NCBI GenBank assembly: GCA_029783825.1 | Contig: JAREIK010001468.1 | Span: 5,365,761 to 5,429,760 of the forward strand | From: Sapria himalayana | Lineage: Eukaryota; Streptophyta; Magnoliopsida; Malpighiales; Rafflesiaceae | DNA length: 64,000 nt | Direction of reading: 5' to 3' | Position numbers and translations under genes: made by a program | Notes under the pieces: generated by a model | The model's input: only the letters and a program-made list of their open reading frames with translations | The model's database searches: none | What the model was told of the DNA's origin: nothing | Shown here: positions 1 to 13,293 of the stretch, piece by piece | Numbering within the stretch: position 1 is the first letter of the stretch | How the letters are laid out: each line of letters starts with the position of its first letter

Positions 1-2020
1 TTTATAAAAAATTTTGAAATAGTCAAATATTATGATTTTAAAAAACAAAAAACAAAAATAAAATAAGAGATCACAAATAAACTATGAAAAACAACATGTG
101 TTAACTATTTATAATAATTTTTTTCTTTACAAATTTATTTATGTTATTTTTTTTATTTTATTTATTTATTTTTTTTTTTGATTTTTTTAGGCAAAAATAA
201 GATAATCATTAGATTTCTACCAAATAGCAATTGGATGAAAACCAATGACTTGATTAGATAAGCAAATTTTTTTTGTCATTGTTATTGCCAAAAATATAGA
301 TATGCCATCATCCTATCAACTATAAGTTGCAAGCACTCATTATAAAACAACTACAAATTTTAAATGTGGCACATATCATACCTCACGTACTAGGCAAGCA
401 GAACAGCATTATCACAATCCACCACTGTCAAATTTGAAGACATCATTCTCTTATTTTTAGATTATATTTTTTCAAATACAACTAATTTTTTTAAAACAAT
501 AAAAAATCAAAAATACAAAAAAATATATTAAACAAGATAAGAGAATTAATTTTAGCCAAGCATTAAATTTTTATAATATTGTACATGCTTTTAATTTATG
601 AAAGAGTGCTCATATTTAATATTTTGTTCATGTGTGTCTATATATCATGATGTTAATGAAAGTTAAGCATTTTTCTAATGTTCTAATTTTAACCATTGCC
701 AATGGCAAACAACCACTTTGATGATCATTGCAGACATTGCCAACTAACCGTACATGACATCTAGTGTTCACATTGACATGATATTTCTGAATTTTAATTG
801 GATCTATATATTTTTCGATATAAATAATGATTACATCAATTAATAAGTTTTGTATAGAACCCAATTTTTAAAAAAAATTAATAAGTAATTATGGTTACTA
901 CTCAAGGAATACTAGAGAACATGATGATAAATATTTGATCTAATCAAAAAAGTACATGATGATAAATATTTGAATTATCCCTAAAAAAAATTATTACTTG
1001 TAATAATAAATAATAAGTAACATGATGATAAATATTGAATTCTAACTCAAATAAAAAATAATTATCCCTAAAAAAAATTGATTAGGACATACCCAATGGA
1101 TATTTAGAATAAATAACCAATGGAATTTTCACTTTCATCAGTCTCAATCATCAACTTAGTCATACTAACGTATTAGTAAGATTCTCGAAAAGAATATGAA
1201 TAAATTAAAAAGTCTCAAATCGTCCAATAAATAATATAAGAAGCAAGTACAAATAAGATATCTAACTCAATCAACTATCATAATAAAGATAATAATTATG
1301 AATCACCTAATGTACAATCCAATCTAGAATTATCCAATGGTGGGTATGAAAAAAGATAGTTCAATTGATGCTTATTGTGGCAGTCTTTATTTATTTCTTG
1401 TACCATTTATTCTTTAATTGTATTTATAATAATAGCATTCAATTTATGAGCTGCTTCAATCATTATTTGTTACCTATTTATAAAGGAGTGGGTAATCCAA
1501 TAGTAGAGAATGAGATTTTTGTCTTCCTTTTTTATGGTGCATTTAAATATTAAAAATTCTATTTATCTAGCTAATACTTGAAGAAGGAATCATTTTTATC
1601 ATAATCATGAAGATCATTTAACTACAAATGAACAACAATCAAATCATTTGATTTATTTCATAGTCATCAACCACAACCACAAGAAATGTCCAAACAAATC
1701 ATTCTCCCTCGAAGAAAAGAAAATAACGACGACATCATTTTCTATACAAAAAAGATCTATCTATTACTTGTCACAAAAAGGAGCTTGCTTTAACATCCAT
1801 AGTGGTCATTTTTTTTCAAAATTAAGCAAACAATTCGATCAATTGGAGGAATCAAAAAGAATAGCTATTAATATATGAAAACTAGGATATGACACATATA
1901 TGAGCACACATGTATGTTGCTCCAAACTTCATATAATAACATGCACGTATTTCACCTAACACAACACAAGCCTACACCACCATGCACACAACATACACTC
2001 TCTAAGATGTGCAAGCGCAA
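1..2020. other. AT-rich non-coding stretch, probably intron of the C3HC gene
   Basis: No coding frame here resembles a known protein on either strand; the longest frames (60-78 codons) are AT-biased chance frames. Because exon 2 of the minus-strand C3HC gene lies to the right and no later exon can be found, this stretch should be part of the next intron of that gene. I looked specifically for the Cys-containing continuation of the C3HC zinc finger on the minus strand and did not see it. Confidence 0.5.
919..1079. repeat. Short direct repeats (three copies plus a second repeated motif)
   Basis: The motif ACATGATGATAAATATT occurs three times, starting near 919, 953 and 1020. A second motif, AATTATCCCTAAAAAAAATT, occurs near 974 and again near 1059. 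The spacing is irregular, so this looks like local slippage or duplication, not a satellite. Confidence 0.6.
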
Positions 2021-2430
2021 GTTCTACCTATGATACCATGTAGAAAATAATAAACTAAAAAACTCATAATAATAATAAATCTCACATAATACAATAGATA
2101 TCATATGACTATATATATGAAAATAAATGAATGAGAAAACTCACACATTAGTTATTTTCATCAATAAAAATAAAATAAAGAAAAAAAAAGATTAAAAAAC
2201 TAAAATAAATTATAAGTTTTTAAGCATCAATAATCAATCATTCTTTATTATCTTTTTCTTGTGGTTCATCCAATAAATAATCTAACCATCTTTACATTAT
2301 GAACTAAATTAGTGTAGCAATGGTTGTAATACACAAATCCATGCATCCAATGACTATTAGATAATTCCATATAACCTCACATGTATAGAAATATATTTTT
2401 CAGCTATTTAAAAATAAATACCTCTAATAT
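2021..2430 (-). mobile_element. Possible LTR end with primer-binding site, minus strand
   Basis: On the minus strand the sequence ending ...TTTTCTACA (complement of 2047-2039) is followed at once by TGGTATCATAGG (2038 downward). A terminal CA joined to TGGTATCA is the usual LTR end and initiator-Met-tRNA primer site of plant copia elements. The LTR would then lie to the right of 2038. I could not find its TG start, its partner LTR, or readable gag-pol to the left, so this is a candidate relic or solo end only. Confidence 0.3.
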
Positions 2431-2540
2431 AAATATATTATCACCATGAATCAAGGAAACAACATAGCATTGCTATGTTGTTTCTTTGATTCGTGGAGAT
2501 AATATATTTGAACTTGATTGTTATGATAACAATCAAGTTC
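2431..2540. repeat. Two adjacent near-perfect palindromes
   Basis: The first palindrome has 39-base arms (2431-2469 and 2471-2509) around a single base, with three mismatches. The second, directly abutting, has perfect 15-base arms (2510-2524 and 2526-2540), also with a one-base centre. A further piece of the second arm's motif (TAACAATCAAG) occurs at about 2552. The one-base loops make ordinary microRNA precursors unlikely; small fold-back elements or palindromic duplications are more likely. Confidence 0.8.
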
Positions 2541-3353
2541 GAACAAAAAGAACTATAACAATCAAGCCAGGGCACTAGCATGGTGGCAACTTGGTCAACC
2601 AACCCAAATCTAAAGTAATTGATGAATATACTAATAAATAAGCATTTTCAATGACTATGGTCAATTAGGTTTTGGTAGAAGAGTTTTTCACTCATAAATA
2701 TTTCAAAAATTAGAAAGATAAATTAATCCGAAATCCAATTGTTTTAACTGAAACATCATTGGTGTTGGCGATTACTATGACCATAAAACTCAACAATTTC
2801 ATCATTACGATGTCATACAAATAATATATTTAGAGAAAAGTTGAAAATAGAAATATTGTTTAATAATATAGTGTATAATCATATAATACAGCCAGCATAA
2901 TAAGAATTCAAATAATATAAGCTAATATGCAACAATAAGACTACACATAAACAAGACAAATGAAAATAAATATTTAAATGCTCAAACATTTGAAGAAAAA
3001 GAAAACCAAAGAACAATAGAAACTAGATAGCCGGTTCCCAAATTGGATTTATATCAGGAGGGATAAACTGTCACCAATCAAATGCAGATGACAAACATAA
3101 CATGTTCGCTTAAATGCCAGAAGCCGCGTAAAATGGCATGCTCCAACGACTCCAACAACCCTACCATAACTGAGGCTCTATTCTAGCAGCTTGTAATTAA
3201 ATTGATAAAGTTCATTATACTCATATTTATTCAATTGGATGCTCTATTTGAATAAACAAATATGAACGAAACAACAATTAATGGTATAATTGAAACAGAA
3301 AATTGCAAAAGAAAAATATGCAAGAAAAGAAAATCATTGCAGCACAATACAAC
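2541..3353. other. Intron sequence downstream of C3HC exon 2
   Basis: Non-coding by inspection. The part at 3060-3190 is less AT-rich than its surroundings, but its minus-strand frames do not continue the zinc finger. The donor GT of exon 2 is at 3353-3352 (minus strand, CAG|GTTGTA). Confidence 0.5.
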
Positions 3354-3537
3354 CTGGGGCTTAGCAAACCATTTCATAGACTTAAAGGTAGCAGCCCTCC
3401 TAAAAAGATCATCTCTGCTCCATGGTCGACATAAATGAGTTTCAGAAATATCTTGCAGATGATGAGATCTCATATTTCCTCCAGTTCCTAGTTCTGCTAG
3501 GGTCGATGGAGACTCAAAGTGTGGCCGCTTCATGCCT
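3354..3537 (-). CDS. C3HC-type zinc-finger (NIPA/ZC3HC1-like) protein, exon 2
   Basis: This 184-bp exon supplies residues 28 (last base of the codon) to 89. Near its end it has CRPWSRDDLFRRAATFKS followed by MKWFAKPQ, which matches the conserved entry to the C3HC zinc finger of plant NIPA-like proteins (RPW.R.DL..R..TFK...WF.KP). The acceptor is TTTCAG|AGGCATG and the donor is CAG|GTTGTA. The first base completes an Arg codon begun in exon 1, and the exon ends in phase 0 after Gln. The Cys/His ligands of the zinc finger belong to the next exon, which would be left of base 1. Family members are nuclear proteins; vertebrate NIPA is an F-box protein and the plant relatives are poorly characterised. 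No stop or frameshift breaks the exon, so it may be functional. Family assignment is from memory of conserved motifs. Confidence 0.8.
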
Positions 3538-3540
3538 CTG

Positions 3541-4186
3541 AAATTATAATACACATAAACTATCTCACAAAAAATATTAAACATAACAACGTAATGACAG
3601 CAAGGATCATGTGTAAGTGCCCACATGAACAAAGAAAAATATCAACCCTACATTCTCAAATATTGTAAATTAACAACATTTTATTTAAAAAAAATGGATG
3701 AAGCACCCCCAATAACATTGTTGGACACTCCTAGGAGCACTCACAATCTCTACGAGCACTGTTCTATAAAAATACATGCATAAAAATTGTATATAAAAAC
3801 TGATGCAAGAATATTTTGTGCGAAACTAAAATAAAGAAAAAATGAGATAATCCTCAAAATTATCATGAACGCATCAACAAACATATCACTTCTTAGAGGT
3901 TTTAAAAAAATATAATTCTGAATTTTTTATTAAATTAAATAATTATTATTTCAATATGTTTTCTGCACTTATAAAAAACCAAATTAAAAAAAAAATATGT
4001 CAAGTGTTTGACTACACTCAAAGCAAACTAAAAATAGTTTTGTAGTTTGTCATTTAATTATATATGTTTTTTTTTTAATTATTAATAAAAACAATCAGCA
4101 TGTTGGTTGTCTTAATTCATTATTGTATATTTTTGACTACAGAGTTTTGGATATTTTATTTTTTCTTTTTAGCTTGTATTTTAATA
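3541..4186 (+). repeat. Possible 5' LTR remnant upstream of a primer-binding site
   Basis: AT-rich sequence ending at a copia-like primer site (4187). The expected LTR end CA is not preserved (it reads ATA), and I cannot fix the LTR start. It is called only because of the adjacent primer site and the copia polymerase remnant downstream. Confidence 0.25.
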
Positions 4187-4199
4187 TGGCATCAAAGCC
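4187..4199 (+). promoter_or_regulatory. Degenerate copia primer-binding site
   Basis: TGGCATCAAAGCC differs at two positions from TGGTATCAGAGCC, the initiator-Met-tRNA primer site common in plant LTR retrotransposons. It lies on the same strand as the reverse-transcriptase remnant 3 kb downstream. Confidence 0.45.
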
Positions 4200-7100
4200 A
4201 AAAATCATTAAAAGGTGTAAACTCTAGAATTAGTAGAGGAAGAGCATGTGCATTGTATCATCATTATGCACAAGGCATTGCGTGTCATAGTGCACGCACA
4301 TGCACAGCAATCCAACAAAAAGGAGGCAAAGTGCTGCCATGTTCCGCCGTCACATGCTTGCTATGTGCGACAAGCACAATGCCCACTAAGTCAATGATAT
4401 GAGTGTGGTGTGGCATTGAGATTTCAGCTACATAGTTCTAGCATCGTGGTTTCAACAGTGTTGTAGTACAAGCACCTTTTTTTGGTCAGTGTATGTTGTG
4501 CAATGTTTTCTACTGCCTTGTAATGGGAAAAGATTGTATTTTTTGGGCAAGTGTAGTTTCTAGCAGCCACTTCTGTGTTAAGAAGTCACCAAGGGTGATG
4601 TCTTGAGGAGGCAAGATTCTTTTTTTGGTAGATACTGTTTTTTTTTGGGAGGAAAGAAATCTAACACTCTTCTATAAAACTAATATTTTTTATAAGAATT
4701 ATGAAATAATTCAGCATATAACTTGTAATCGTATGAGTACATCATCCCAAGGCAATGTTACTGAAAAGAAAATAAATATTTAATTGAGATAACAAAAACA
4801 ATTCTATTATATAAAATTATTCTTAATTTTTCTAGAAAAAAATATATTTTATTACTATTATTTAATTGATTGAATATTTTATTTTGCTGAGACAAATTAC
4901 TTACCAGTTGTTTTATTTAGGAGAAGAAATATATTATTTATGTCTACAAATTTTTGAATAAATATGTTTTGTTCATTAAATTTGTATTTAATAATTACTC
5001 TAGTGCCCGAAAAGAGGGTATGTAATACTCTCCTATAACAAGGATTTTTACTCATGCTAATGTGACTTTCTTAAATATGAATTTTCTTTAAAAGAATCAT
5101 GTTAGGATGCTAACCTCGTGGAGCTCCTTGAGACTTATTTAGTGACATGCTCAACTGGAACTCTATTTATCATGTCAATTGCACTAGACTCTACTTCTAT
5201 TATTTATTTAGATATTGAATTGCACTTTGAAAAAATATCATTAAACAATGTTCATCTAAATTTTGTAAGCTTATTAAAAGTAAAGAATGAGATTTCACAA
5301 TTAAAAAATAATATCTCATTTATAAAATAAATAAGAGAAGGCATGATGATTCTAAATTATATATTTCTATGAGATGGAGTTGTATACATAGGGAGCAAAG
5401 TGCCACCCTCTCTCTCACTCACTCATCTATCAACAAAAATAGTGATAGTATGACTAGTCACCTTGGTCTTACAATGTCTAGGATCATTAGCCGCAAATTG
5501 AAACATCTGGTAATAAACATATGCTTAATCCAAACAAAAAAAAAAGTGTATAATAGTATAAAACATCCAACCCACATGATTTCAAGCCTCGAGATGGCGG
5601 AGTATCGAAGTTTATAATTACTATGATTAATAATTTTATTTATTTTACGACTTTATTATTTTTGAAATAAATCTCAAATTTTAATTTTTTAGTTATTTTA
5701 TATAATAATTAAAATTTTATATAATAAAAATATACAATTATAAAAAATGACAAAATTTAAAATACGTCTGATAATTCTAGTATTTACTGTACAGATCATA
5801 AGAGCATTCATGAAACTTTTGACACTAGTACATTATCATGATTTTGAGTTAAAGAGAGAGAATATACATGTAATTAAGATGATAAAAATATTTTATGATA
5901 GAGATATTTCAAATATTTTTGAAAATATATAATTTTAACTGCAAACTACTTACCAAACTAAAAGTCATCCTTTGTCTTTTCATAAAATATACAATTTTAG
6001 ATTTTATATCTTTTAAAGAGATTGATTAGTTTACCTCTCAAAATTTTTGATAGTACATATTTTATTCAAAATATCTCCTTATAACATAAAAAAATTATAC
6101 TCATAATATTAAAAATATCTTTTTTTGTTACTACAATATTCAAAAAAAATATTAAGTGTTATTTGCTTGAGACAAAAAAAATACAAACTAATGTTGATAT
6201 AAATTTTTTGGCTATAACTCATTTTTAAAAAATATACACTGATATGAATTTATAAGAAACATATAAATCTCTTACTTCAATTTTCTCCTATTGAATCCCT
6301 TTTGGACATCCGATCATGAGGAAGTATCACTTCTCAACTACTTTTAAATTTATCAGATCATATTATAATAAGTATCCTCTAAAAGTATTACATATACCAA
6401 TATATACAAAAAAGATTTAATATGGAGAAAAATTTTCTTAAAAAAGAATTTTTTCCTAGTCTATATCAGCAATTGCTCATGAGCATATTCTAATCCCAAC
6501 TCCAAATAAGATGGAAGCTAGGAGACTTGATCTACTGGGGTTTTTGAGTTTATTCTAATGGAATAGAATTTATGCAATCTATTATGACAAAGGAAAAACT
6601 CTTGATAAGTCAAAAACTTCTATAGCATATTCTTTTGATTTTGATCTTTTAATTAATCTTCAAAAAAAAGCATGATTATACTTAGCACCATATTTCATAT
6701 ATTTTGTCATATTAATATTTTTCTAATCTTTTTATCTCAATTATTATTTCTATTGATAATATTATAATACACGAGTCTTCTTATAAAATATTATTTTATC
6801 AAAAATAACATAAAATTATGGTTAAAAAAAATATTCTTTGTTCTAATGAAACTTAGGAATTAAACATAAATTTTTAATAAAGTCTAGTAATAATTGCAAT
6901 TGAGTATCCTTTATAAAGATCAATTTTAATGATAAGATAAATTGTCTGAGAACATAATATGTTGCAAAAGAGTTTAACTACACTTTTTTGAGTAATTATC
7001 ATAACACTTTTTCTCATATGACAAAAATGATCTAGGTTTAGATACTCATCATTTATAATTTCACAAATATAGATGATATATCAGTTAGAAGCAAAAAAAA

Positions 7101-7400
7101 GTTTTCATCATGGTGATCATGAGGAAGATATGTATATGAAAAAATTACTTAATTTTTCAAGCCGAGACAAAATATTTTAATTCAGCTTGTAGATTGTTGA
7201 AGACTTTATATGGGCTAAAGCAATCCTCACAAGTTTAGTTTATCAAATTTTCATCTCATGTCAGCTCATTTAATTTGCATAAGTATGTTACCGATAATTC
7301 CTTATTTTTCTAGAAGAATTTGAAAAGTACATTTATAATGTTATTGTATATGTGGATAATAATTTGATTAAATGAGATGACAAGTGAAACATCATTTAAA
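4200..7400 (+). mobile_element. Decayed Ty1/copia element
   Basis: The primer-site-like sequence at 4187 and a copia reverse-transcriptase remnant at 7081-7373 have the right order and spacing for one plus-strand element. Most of gag, protease and integrase is unreadable; the frames at 5118-5932 are AT-biased and I could not assign them. The 3' LTR is not recognised. The element lies in intron 1 of the C3HC gene, antisense to it. Confidence 0.5.
7081..7373 (+). pseudogene. Copia reverse-transcriptase remnant
   Basis: In broken frames one reads QLEAKKSFHHGDHEEDMYMK, then CRLLKTLYGLKQSSQV, then NVIVYVDNNLIK. These correspond to the copia reverse-transcriptase blocks usually written FLHGDLEEE(I/V)YM, C(K/R)L.K(S/A)LYGLKQ(A/S)PR.W and LIVYVDDI. 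The catalytic YVDD pair has become YVDN. Several stops and frame changes separate the blocks, so it is a non-functional relic. Confidence 0.75.
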
Positions 7401-9849
7401 TCAATAGATATGTCTATTGAGTCAAGTATTAATCTTTTATCTGATGTGAATTAACCAACTATCTCAACTAAATATAAAAGAATTATAAAAAGTTAAATGA
7501 TTATTAACAAACCATGTATAACTTATGTAAAAATATTATTAATCATTTTTAGATTCTTCTTTACATATATACCTTAATATTGTTTTCGCACACAAAAGGT
7601 GTCAAAAGAATCGTATCAAGCCAACACGGCATGTTTGGTTGGGTCATTATTATGTCTTTGTTAAGTTGCCCAATTTCATTGATTGAATAGTATCTAAAAA
7701 AATTCATTAATAGCAATATCTCATCAACAAATAATCACATGTATATGGGTCGTATAAATAATAAATAAAACTTTTAACTAGATATCAATCACACAAAGAT
7801 TATATTAATAATTCGATCAAACAACTATGAAATAACATAGATCTATTAGATGAGATATTTCAAAATTTTAGTATGATTCTTAAATCTTACGATTTGTCCA
7901 TTTTATTCATATTCAGATAATTTGATATATATTTACTTTGAATACAAAATAAATATTAGATTATTGTAGAATATCTCTTTGCCCTAACAGCATGCATAAT
8001 TGTTATCATCATTGCACTCATCCCAATGATGATACCCTGATAATTATCATGAAAATAAATTATCTATGTTCAAGAGTAATTCACAAATTATATATATTAG
8101 GCAACTTGTCAATTATTATTGATAGCTACCTCATATATATATATATATATATATTCTTCGGATCCGGATATCATAAAGACCAAGAACTAATTTAATATAA
8201 AAATATACATTCTTTCAACTTCATAAATATCATACTCGCACAATTAATATATATTTTTCTCAAATCTTATAAGAGATAACTATAAGAGTGAAAGCAACTC
8301 AAAAAATTATCACAATATTGTGAGTTACAATCACTCATGTATGTCATGTGTTTTATATGTCATCATCCTCCACGAAGATGATGCAATACTACTAAAGATA
8401 AAACTCTAAAGAGAACATTCTATAAAATATTCACCTCAATTAAGAATCAATTCTCCTAAGATATATACAATAGAGTAACATGTAAAATTATTCATATTTA
8501 TGACTTTGTAAATATCATACTTATAACAATTAATATAATTCAATTTTGAGTTTCACCATATATATTTATCTAATGCGTCACGATCGAAAAAAATGTTTAC
8601 TTCCCTCTTATCATATGCACGAGTAAGTTTCACAGTTTATCAATCATCATCTATAACACACAAAACCTACTAATAGTTAAATTCTTAATTCTAAGTTCAA
8701 ATTAATCATCATATTTATTAATTTTTATTTCACAATATAAATTATACACATTAATTATTCATAAAATCATTCAAATATCACATAAATCATAATTATACAA
8801 CTCTAAATCATAATTTAACTTGATATTAGAGAAAAATTCAATGAGATACAAAAGAACAAATATAATGAATATTAGATTCTGAATAATATTTCTCACGAGA
8901 ATTTAGGATATAAACCCTAATCACATTTTATTTTAATTGTTTTTCCAAATTCACCATAAAAAGAAAAGGATTTTGCTTATTTTTAGGAATTTGCTTATTT
9001 CTTACATATCTTACTTGCTTTTAGATCCCTTAGAAAGTACGAAATTCCACTTAAAATTATTTGTTGAGCTTAGCTTTTGGTCTTGTTATGTAAAGAAGAA
9101 GGATTCTTAAGAGATCTTGATAATTCATCATCTTTTCTCTTTTATGCACCAGAGTTTTAGTATTTCTCTAATTCAAAAATTGTAGCTTTTAGAAAATGTC
9201 GTGACTTTGAAACTAGTTTTTTAACCTTGAGATCATGACTCTATAAAAACTACAACTTTAGAATGCATCATAATCTTCCTATAATATAAAATTATGTCAC
9301 TAAAAAATATTCACGGCTTATACCATTTGTTTATGTAATACAAGGTCACAGAGCTAAGAATTATTGTGACATTGATGTTGGTCGCTCATTTGTACCAAAT
9401 TGTCATTATACTAAGGATGGCTGCGATGCTAAGAATGATCTTTTATGTGCATCATATGATTGCTATATAAAAAATGACTGGGATTTTGGCTTATGTAATT
9501 TTTACTTTATAATTTTTGTAGTTCAGAAATTATAACTTTAAGAAAAAATTAAGATTATGCCTTGAAAATACAAAATATTAGTAAATATAAAATCACAATG
9601 CTAGGAAGTGCCCATGACTTTTAGCAATAATATGATATTTGGTTACTATGATATGAAATTAATGTCACAATTATTTAATATCGCAATCAAAAAATATGTT
9701 ACACAATTGAATGATTATGCTAATAATATGATAAAGTTATGACGTACAAAAATTATTACAACTGATAAATAGAATTTCAATCAAGAATGAATGTCAATAT
9801 TGTTCAAAAACTCATTGTCTCCTTTACAACATCCTCATTTTATGTGTAT
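7400..9849. other. AT-rich unassigned intron sequence
   Basis: Contains an (AT)n run at about 8131-8152. A motif of about 35 bases containing AAATATCATACT and CAATTAATATA occurs near 8220 and again near 8507, possibly parts of an old LTR. No coding similarity was seen. Confidence 0.4.
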
Positions 9850-11940
9850 TTGTCATCGCCCAAATTTAGTTCATTCATTTTATTCTTTTAAGAAAAAATT
9901 TTATTTTATAATATCCGATCGTAGTGTACTATCAGAAATCATATTCATAACCACAAAAAATTAGATTTTGATTCTATATTAAATATCGGAAGGATAAATA
10001 CATCCCATAATATTTTAGATAACATGAAAAAGATAAATTTATATGATTTCTATCAATTTAATATTTTAAAATTTCTAATATCATTATGTGACATGATGAA
10101 GTAGTAATTAGTATCTAATTAGTTCAATAATTTAGTCTTATTCAAAGAACTTTCACGACATTTTCTCCTGCATAACTGGATCAAAAAATTATTATCTCTG
10201 AATATGTTATCAATATTCATACTTGGAGACTTGCTAATATTATCATAATATTTAAATAAATTATCTAACTATTTGTAAATCATACTATTATGTTCTTGTG
10301 CATGATTCGTACAAGTTGATATATATTTTATAATATTTGTCACCCTTTCTACCTAAACCCAATGATTCATACGAGTAGTCAAACTAGAAAAAAATAAAAT
10401 AGAGAACTAGTACTTTTAGATATTTCTTTTCTATCTCAAAGACAATAATACTAATATTTAATTGTTCTCTATATTTTCTAAATAAATTACTAATATTATA
10501 TGTACACAAAAGAAAATATATTTATCATATCATAAAAAAATTAAAAATTTTTGTAAATAAAATTCTTATCTAACAACTAAAATGATCAATTATTATTTCT
10601 TTACTTTTCATATTAATATAGTTAGATATCACATATTGGTAGCTAACACATAAAGTATGTATAATTCCTACAATATATAATATATATTTAACATTTTTTT
10701 GTGACTTGTTGACTAATAAAAAGTATTAGACTCTTATAGTCTACAAAATGTCTTAAAATATTTTAGTATTTTTCTTATATTACCTAAAATAAAAAATATA
10801 TATTTTTATTTTCACTTGTACTATTAAATTAATTATGTAGCACATATACGTAAAATAAAAAATCTCACATAAGAGCTCATTTCTAATGGTTCTCAAAAAC
10901 ATATTAATCATTATATCTTTATTTAAAACATTATCAAATATAGTATTAGAAAAATTATTTTGAATTTCATATATTTTAAAAAACCTCAACATGTACTCAA
11001 AAAATGATAAAGTTATCATAAAGATTGAAAATCTCATGTAACTCTAATATTTTTTTTAATTAGTTTCCACTAAAAATTAATATAATGAACAGTTATACAT
11101 AAGAAGACATTAATTTTGTGACTAGTCCAAATATTAGATGTCATTAATAATGTTTCTCTTTGTGTCCAAAGTTAGTTAATTACTAATTATTTTTTTTATT
11201 TTTTTATTTTTTATTATATTTTCTCTACTGAGCCTACAATAAGAAGGCTAAAAATAGATGCGTCAAATAAGTCGGGCAAATTTTTTCGGGCCCAACCAAG
11301 CTGGCACGCCAAACTACAGTATCGTGCCGTGCCTAGCACGCCACGATTCGTTGGAGATCATGTCCGGCATGGGCCCGTGGCCTAAAATCCATCCAGGTTC
11401 TGCCTAGTTAGGGTCGGGCCAAAACCCTAATATTTTAAAAAAATTAGGATTTCGAACTTTCAGCGCCGCATCGCAACGCCGCCACACCAAAACTTCCCTG
11501 TCGAGGCTCGTCGAGCCTCTCCCGTAGGGCGTTCCCCCTTCCTGACCATGCTCAATGTGTGGTCTCCAATATCGTGCCTGGCACGACATGCAGGCCAAAG
11601 CCCCTCGGACCAACACGGCACGACTGATGCCGAGAGTGTGCCCGGCACGAGTCTGGGCACGACACTATAGAGTGCCGTGTCAGCCCATGCAAGGTTGAAC
11701 CGGGCCAACCAGGATCGTTTAATACCTCTAGCTGAAAGTATATATCCATAACATAAGGTAGTCTAAAATCCTTCAAAAATCTAATCAAAAGACTCATACT
11801 AATGTTAAATTTAATCATGTCTTTCATTGCATATTTATGGTGATAAATGAATGAGATCATTGAAGTTGAAGTTGATCCAACTTCAAAAATCCATCATTAA
11901 GTTGAGCTTATATAAGATCCAATATATCATATTTTTTAGA
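9850..11940 (-). pseudogene. hAT transposase remnant (element F), split by a nested element
   Basis: Minus-strand pieces match the better-preserved transposase at 50.7-52.7 kb. The N-terminal part (about 11940-11740) reads MKDMIKFNISMSLLIRFLKD, against MDDMVKFITLMGLRIRFLKD in the other copy. After an interruption at 11730-11255 comes the core (11037-10780, with EIFYFTYMCYIINLIVQ), equivalent to the FHVR.ICH.(I/L)NLIVQ block of hAT transposases. Remnants of the C-terminal dimerisation block lie at about 10000-9880. Many stops; non-functional. Confidence 0.7.
11255..11730. mobile_element. Non-autonomous hAT element (G) nested in hAT element F
   Basis: A 476-bp GC-rich insert. Its ends are TAGATGCGTCAAATAAG and ...TTTAATACCTCTA, the decayed form of the terminal repeats TAGAGGTGTCAA/TTGACACCTCTA seen elsewhere in the window. 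The flanking 8-mers are GCTAAAAA (11247-11254) and GCTGAAAG (11731-11738), six of eight identical, as expected for an aged hAT target duplication. The inside is dense in GGCACG/CGTGCC motifs and encodes nothing recognisable. Confidence 0.8.
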
Positions 11941-12504
11941 ATATTAATCGACATATATCTTAAAATATTTAATATCACCAATACACCTATATATATATAT
12001 ATATAATAATACATATATATATTATGTGAATAGTGTCAAATCTTTTCCCACCCCTAAAATTTATTTTTAATTATCTTAAAATATGTCAATATTATTCATC
12101 TATTCTTAGATTTTTTAAGCACGGGAAAAATGCCCTAGGATACAATTTAATCTCAAACATTTCAATCGAATAATCATTATCTTTATCTAAATCTAATTCA
12201 TTTCATAATATTCATTATTTTTTATTTTTTTAATCTAGTTCAAGTCTTTAGAAAATTTTGAAAAGTATGAGAGAAACAATTAACAAAATATAATTTTACT
12301 AAATTTATTAAAATTTTAAAAATAAATTAACTAAAAAAATAAATATATAACATATACCTTTATGTGAACAACAGGCAATAATTCCATAATAGTAAAAAAT
12401 TTTATCACATCGCCAACTAAAATTACTCTAGAAAATGAAAAATATAATAATTTTAAATATATATTTGAAAATAAAAATAAATTAGATAAAAAAATTAGAT
12501 ACTA

Positions 12505-13293
12505 AGAGGATTGTTTGATAAACTACTTAATTTTTTCAAATCATTAAAAATGAAAATTTTTAATAATTTAAAAAATCAATGTGTTTGATAAAAAATATTT
12601 GGGAGCTGTTAATTAAAAATTTTAAGTGAAATATAGTTGAAAATAGTAAGTAGGTAGAGACCTACTTAATGTTGAATAAAAAAATTTTTCAACAAAAAAC
12701 TTTTTTTTAGTTACCATTTGGTCCTTTTTTTTCTTTTTTTTTCATTTTCTTATTGATGCTATAATTCAATTTGTGAACCTGTATTCTCCTCCTCCTTTCT
12801 CCACCACCACAAACCTTAACTCTAACTCTCTTTCATTAATAATTTAAAAGTAGAAAAATAGCAAATCAACTAATTGTTCATTTATTTTTATTTTTATATT
12901 AAAAATTTTGATAATTTTAAAGAGTTCAGATTTTATTAGTTATTTTTAAATATTTTTATTTCTTTTTTGATTTTATGATTTATTTATGGATATATTTTTA
13001 ACAATTTTATTTTTTATAATAATGAATAATTATAATGAAAAAAATTATAAAAAACTTTATTTATGTTGGATAATATGTAATATAATAATAATAAGAATAA
13101 ACATGTAAAATATATTATTTTTAGTATTCAACAAATACAGTTATCAAATAATATATTTATCTTCAGTATTCAATTAACAGTAATTTATCAATCAGTTTTT
13201 CAATACAAATTCAACACTTATAAAATTAGCACTTAATTTTTCAATACTTATTTTTCAGTACTTAATTTTTTTTTATTTTATCAAACAGGCCCT
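12505..13293. mobile_element. hAT-type MITE, GGCCTGTTTGATA family
   Basis: The left end AGAGGATTGTTTGATAAA and the reverse complement of the right end, AGGGCCTGTTTGATAAAA, form a terminal inverted repeat. The flanking 8-mers AGATACTA (12497-12504) and ATGTACTA (13294-13301) share six of eight bases. The interior is AT-rich and non-coding. The eight-base duplication favours hAT over other classes. Confidence 0.65.

Noticed and set aside
2431..2540. MicroRNA precursor
   Set aside because: One-base loops and nearly perfect 39-base pairing do not fit a normal plant microRNA hairpin. Small-RNA data would be needed.
3060..3190. Exon 3 of the C3HC gene
   Set aside because: Minus-strand frames do not give the expected Cys-containing zinc-finger sequence, and no convincing acceptor and frame combination was found.
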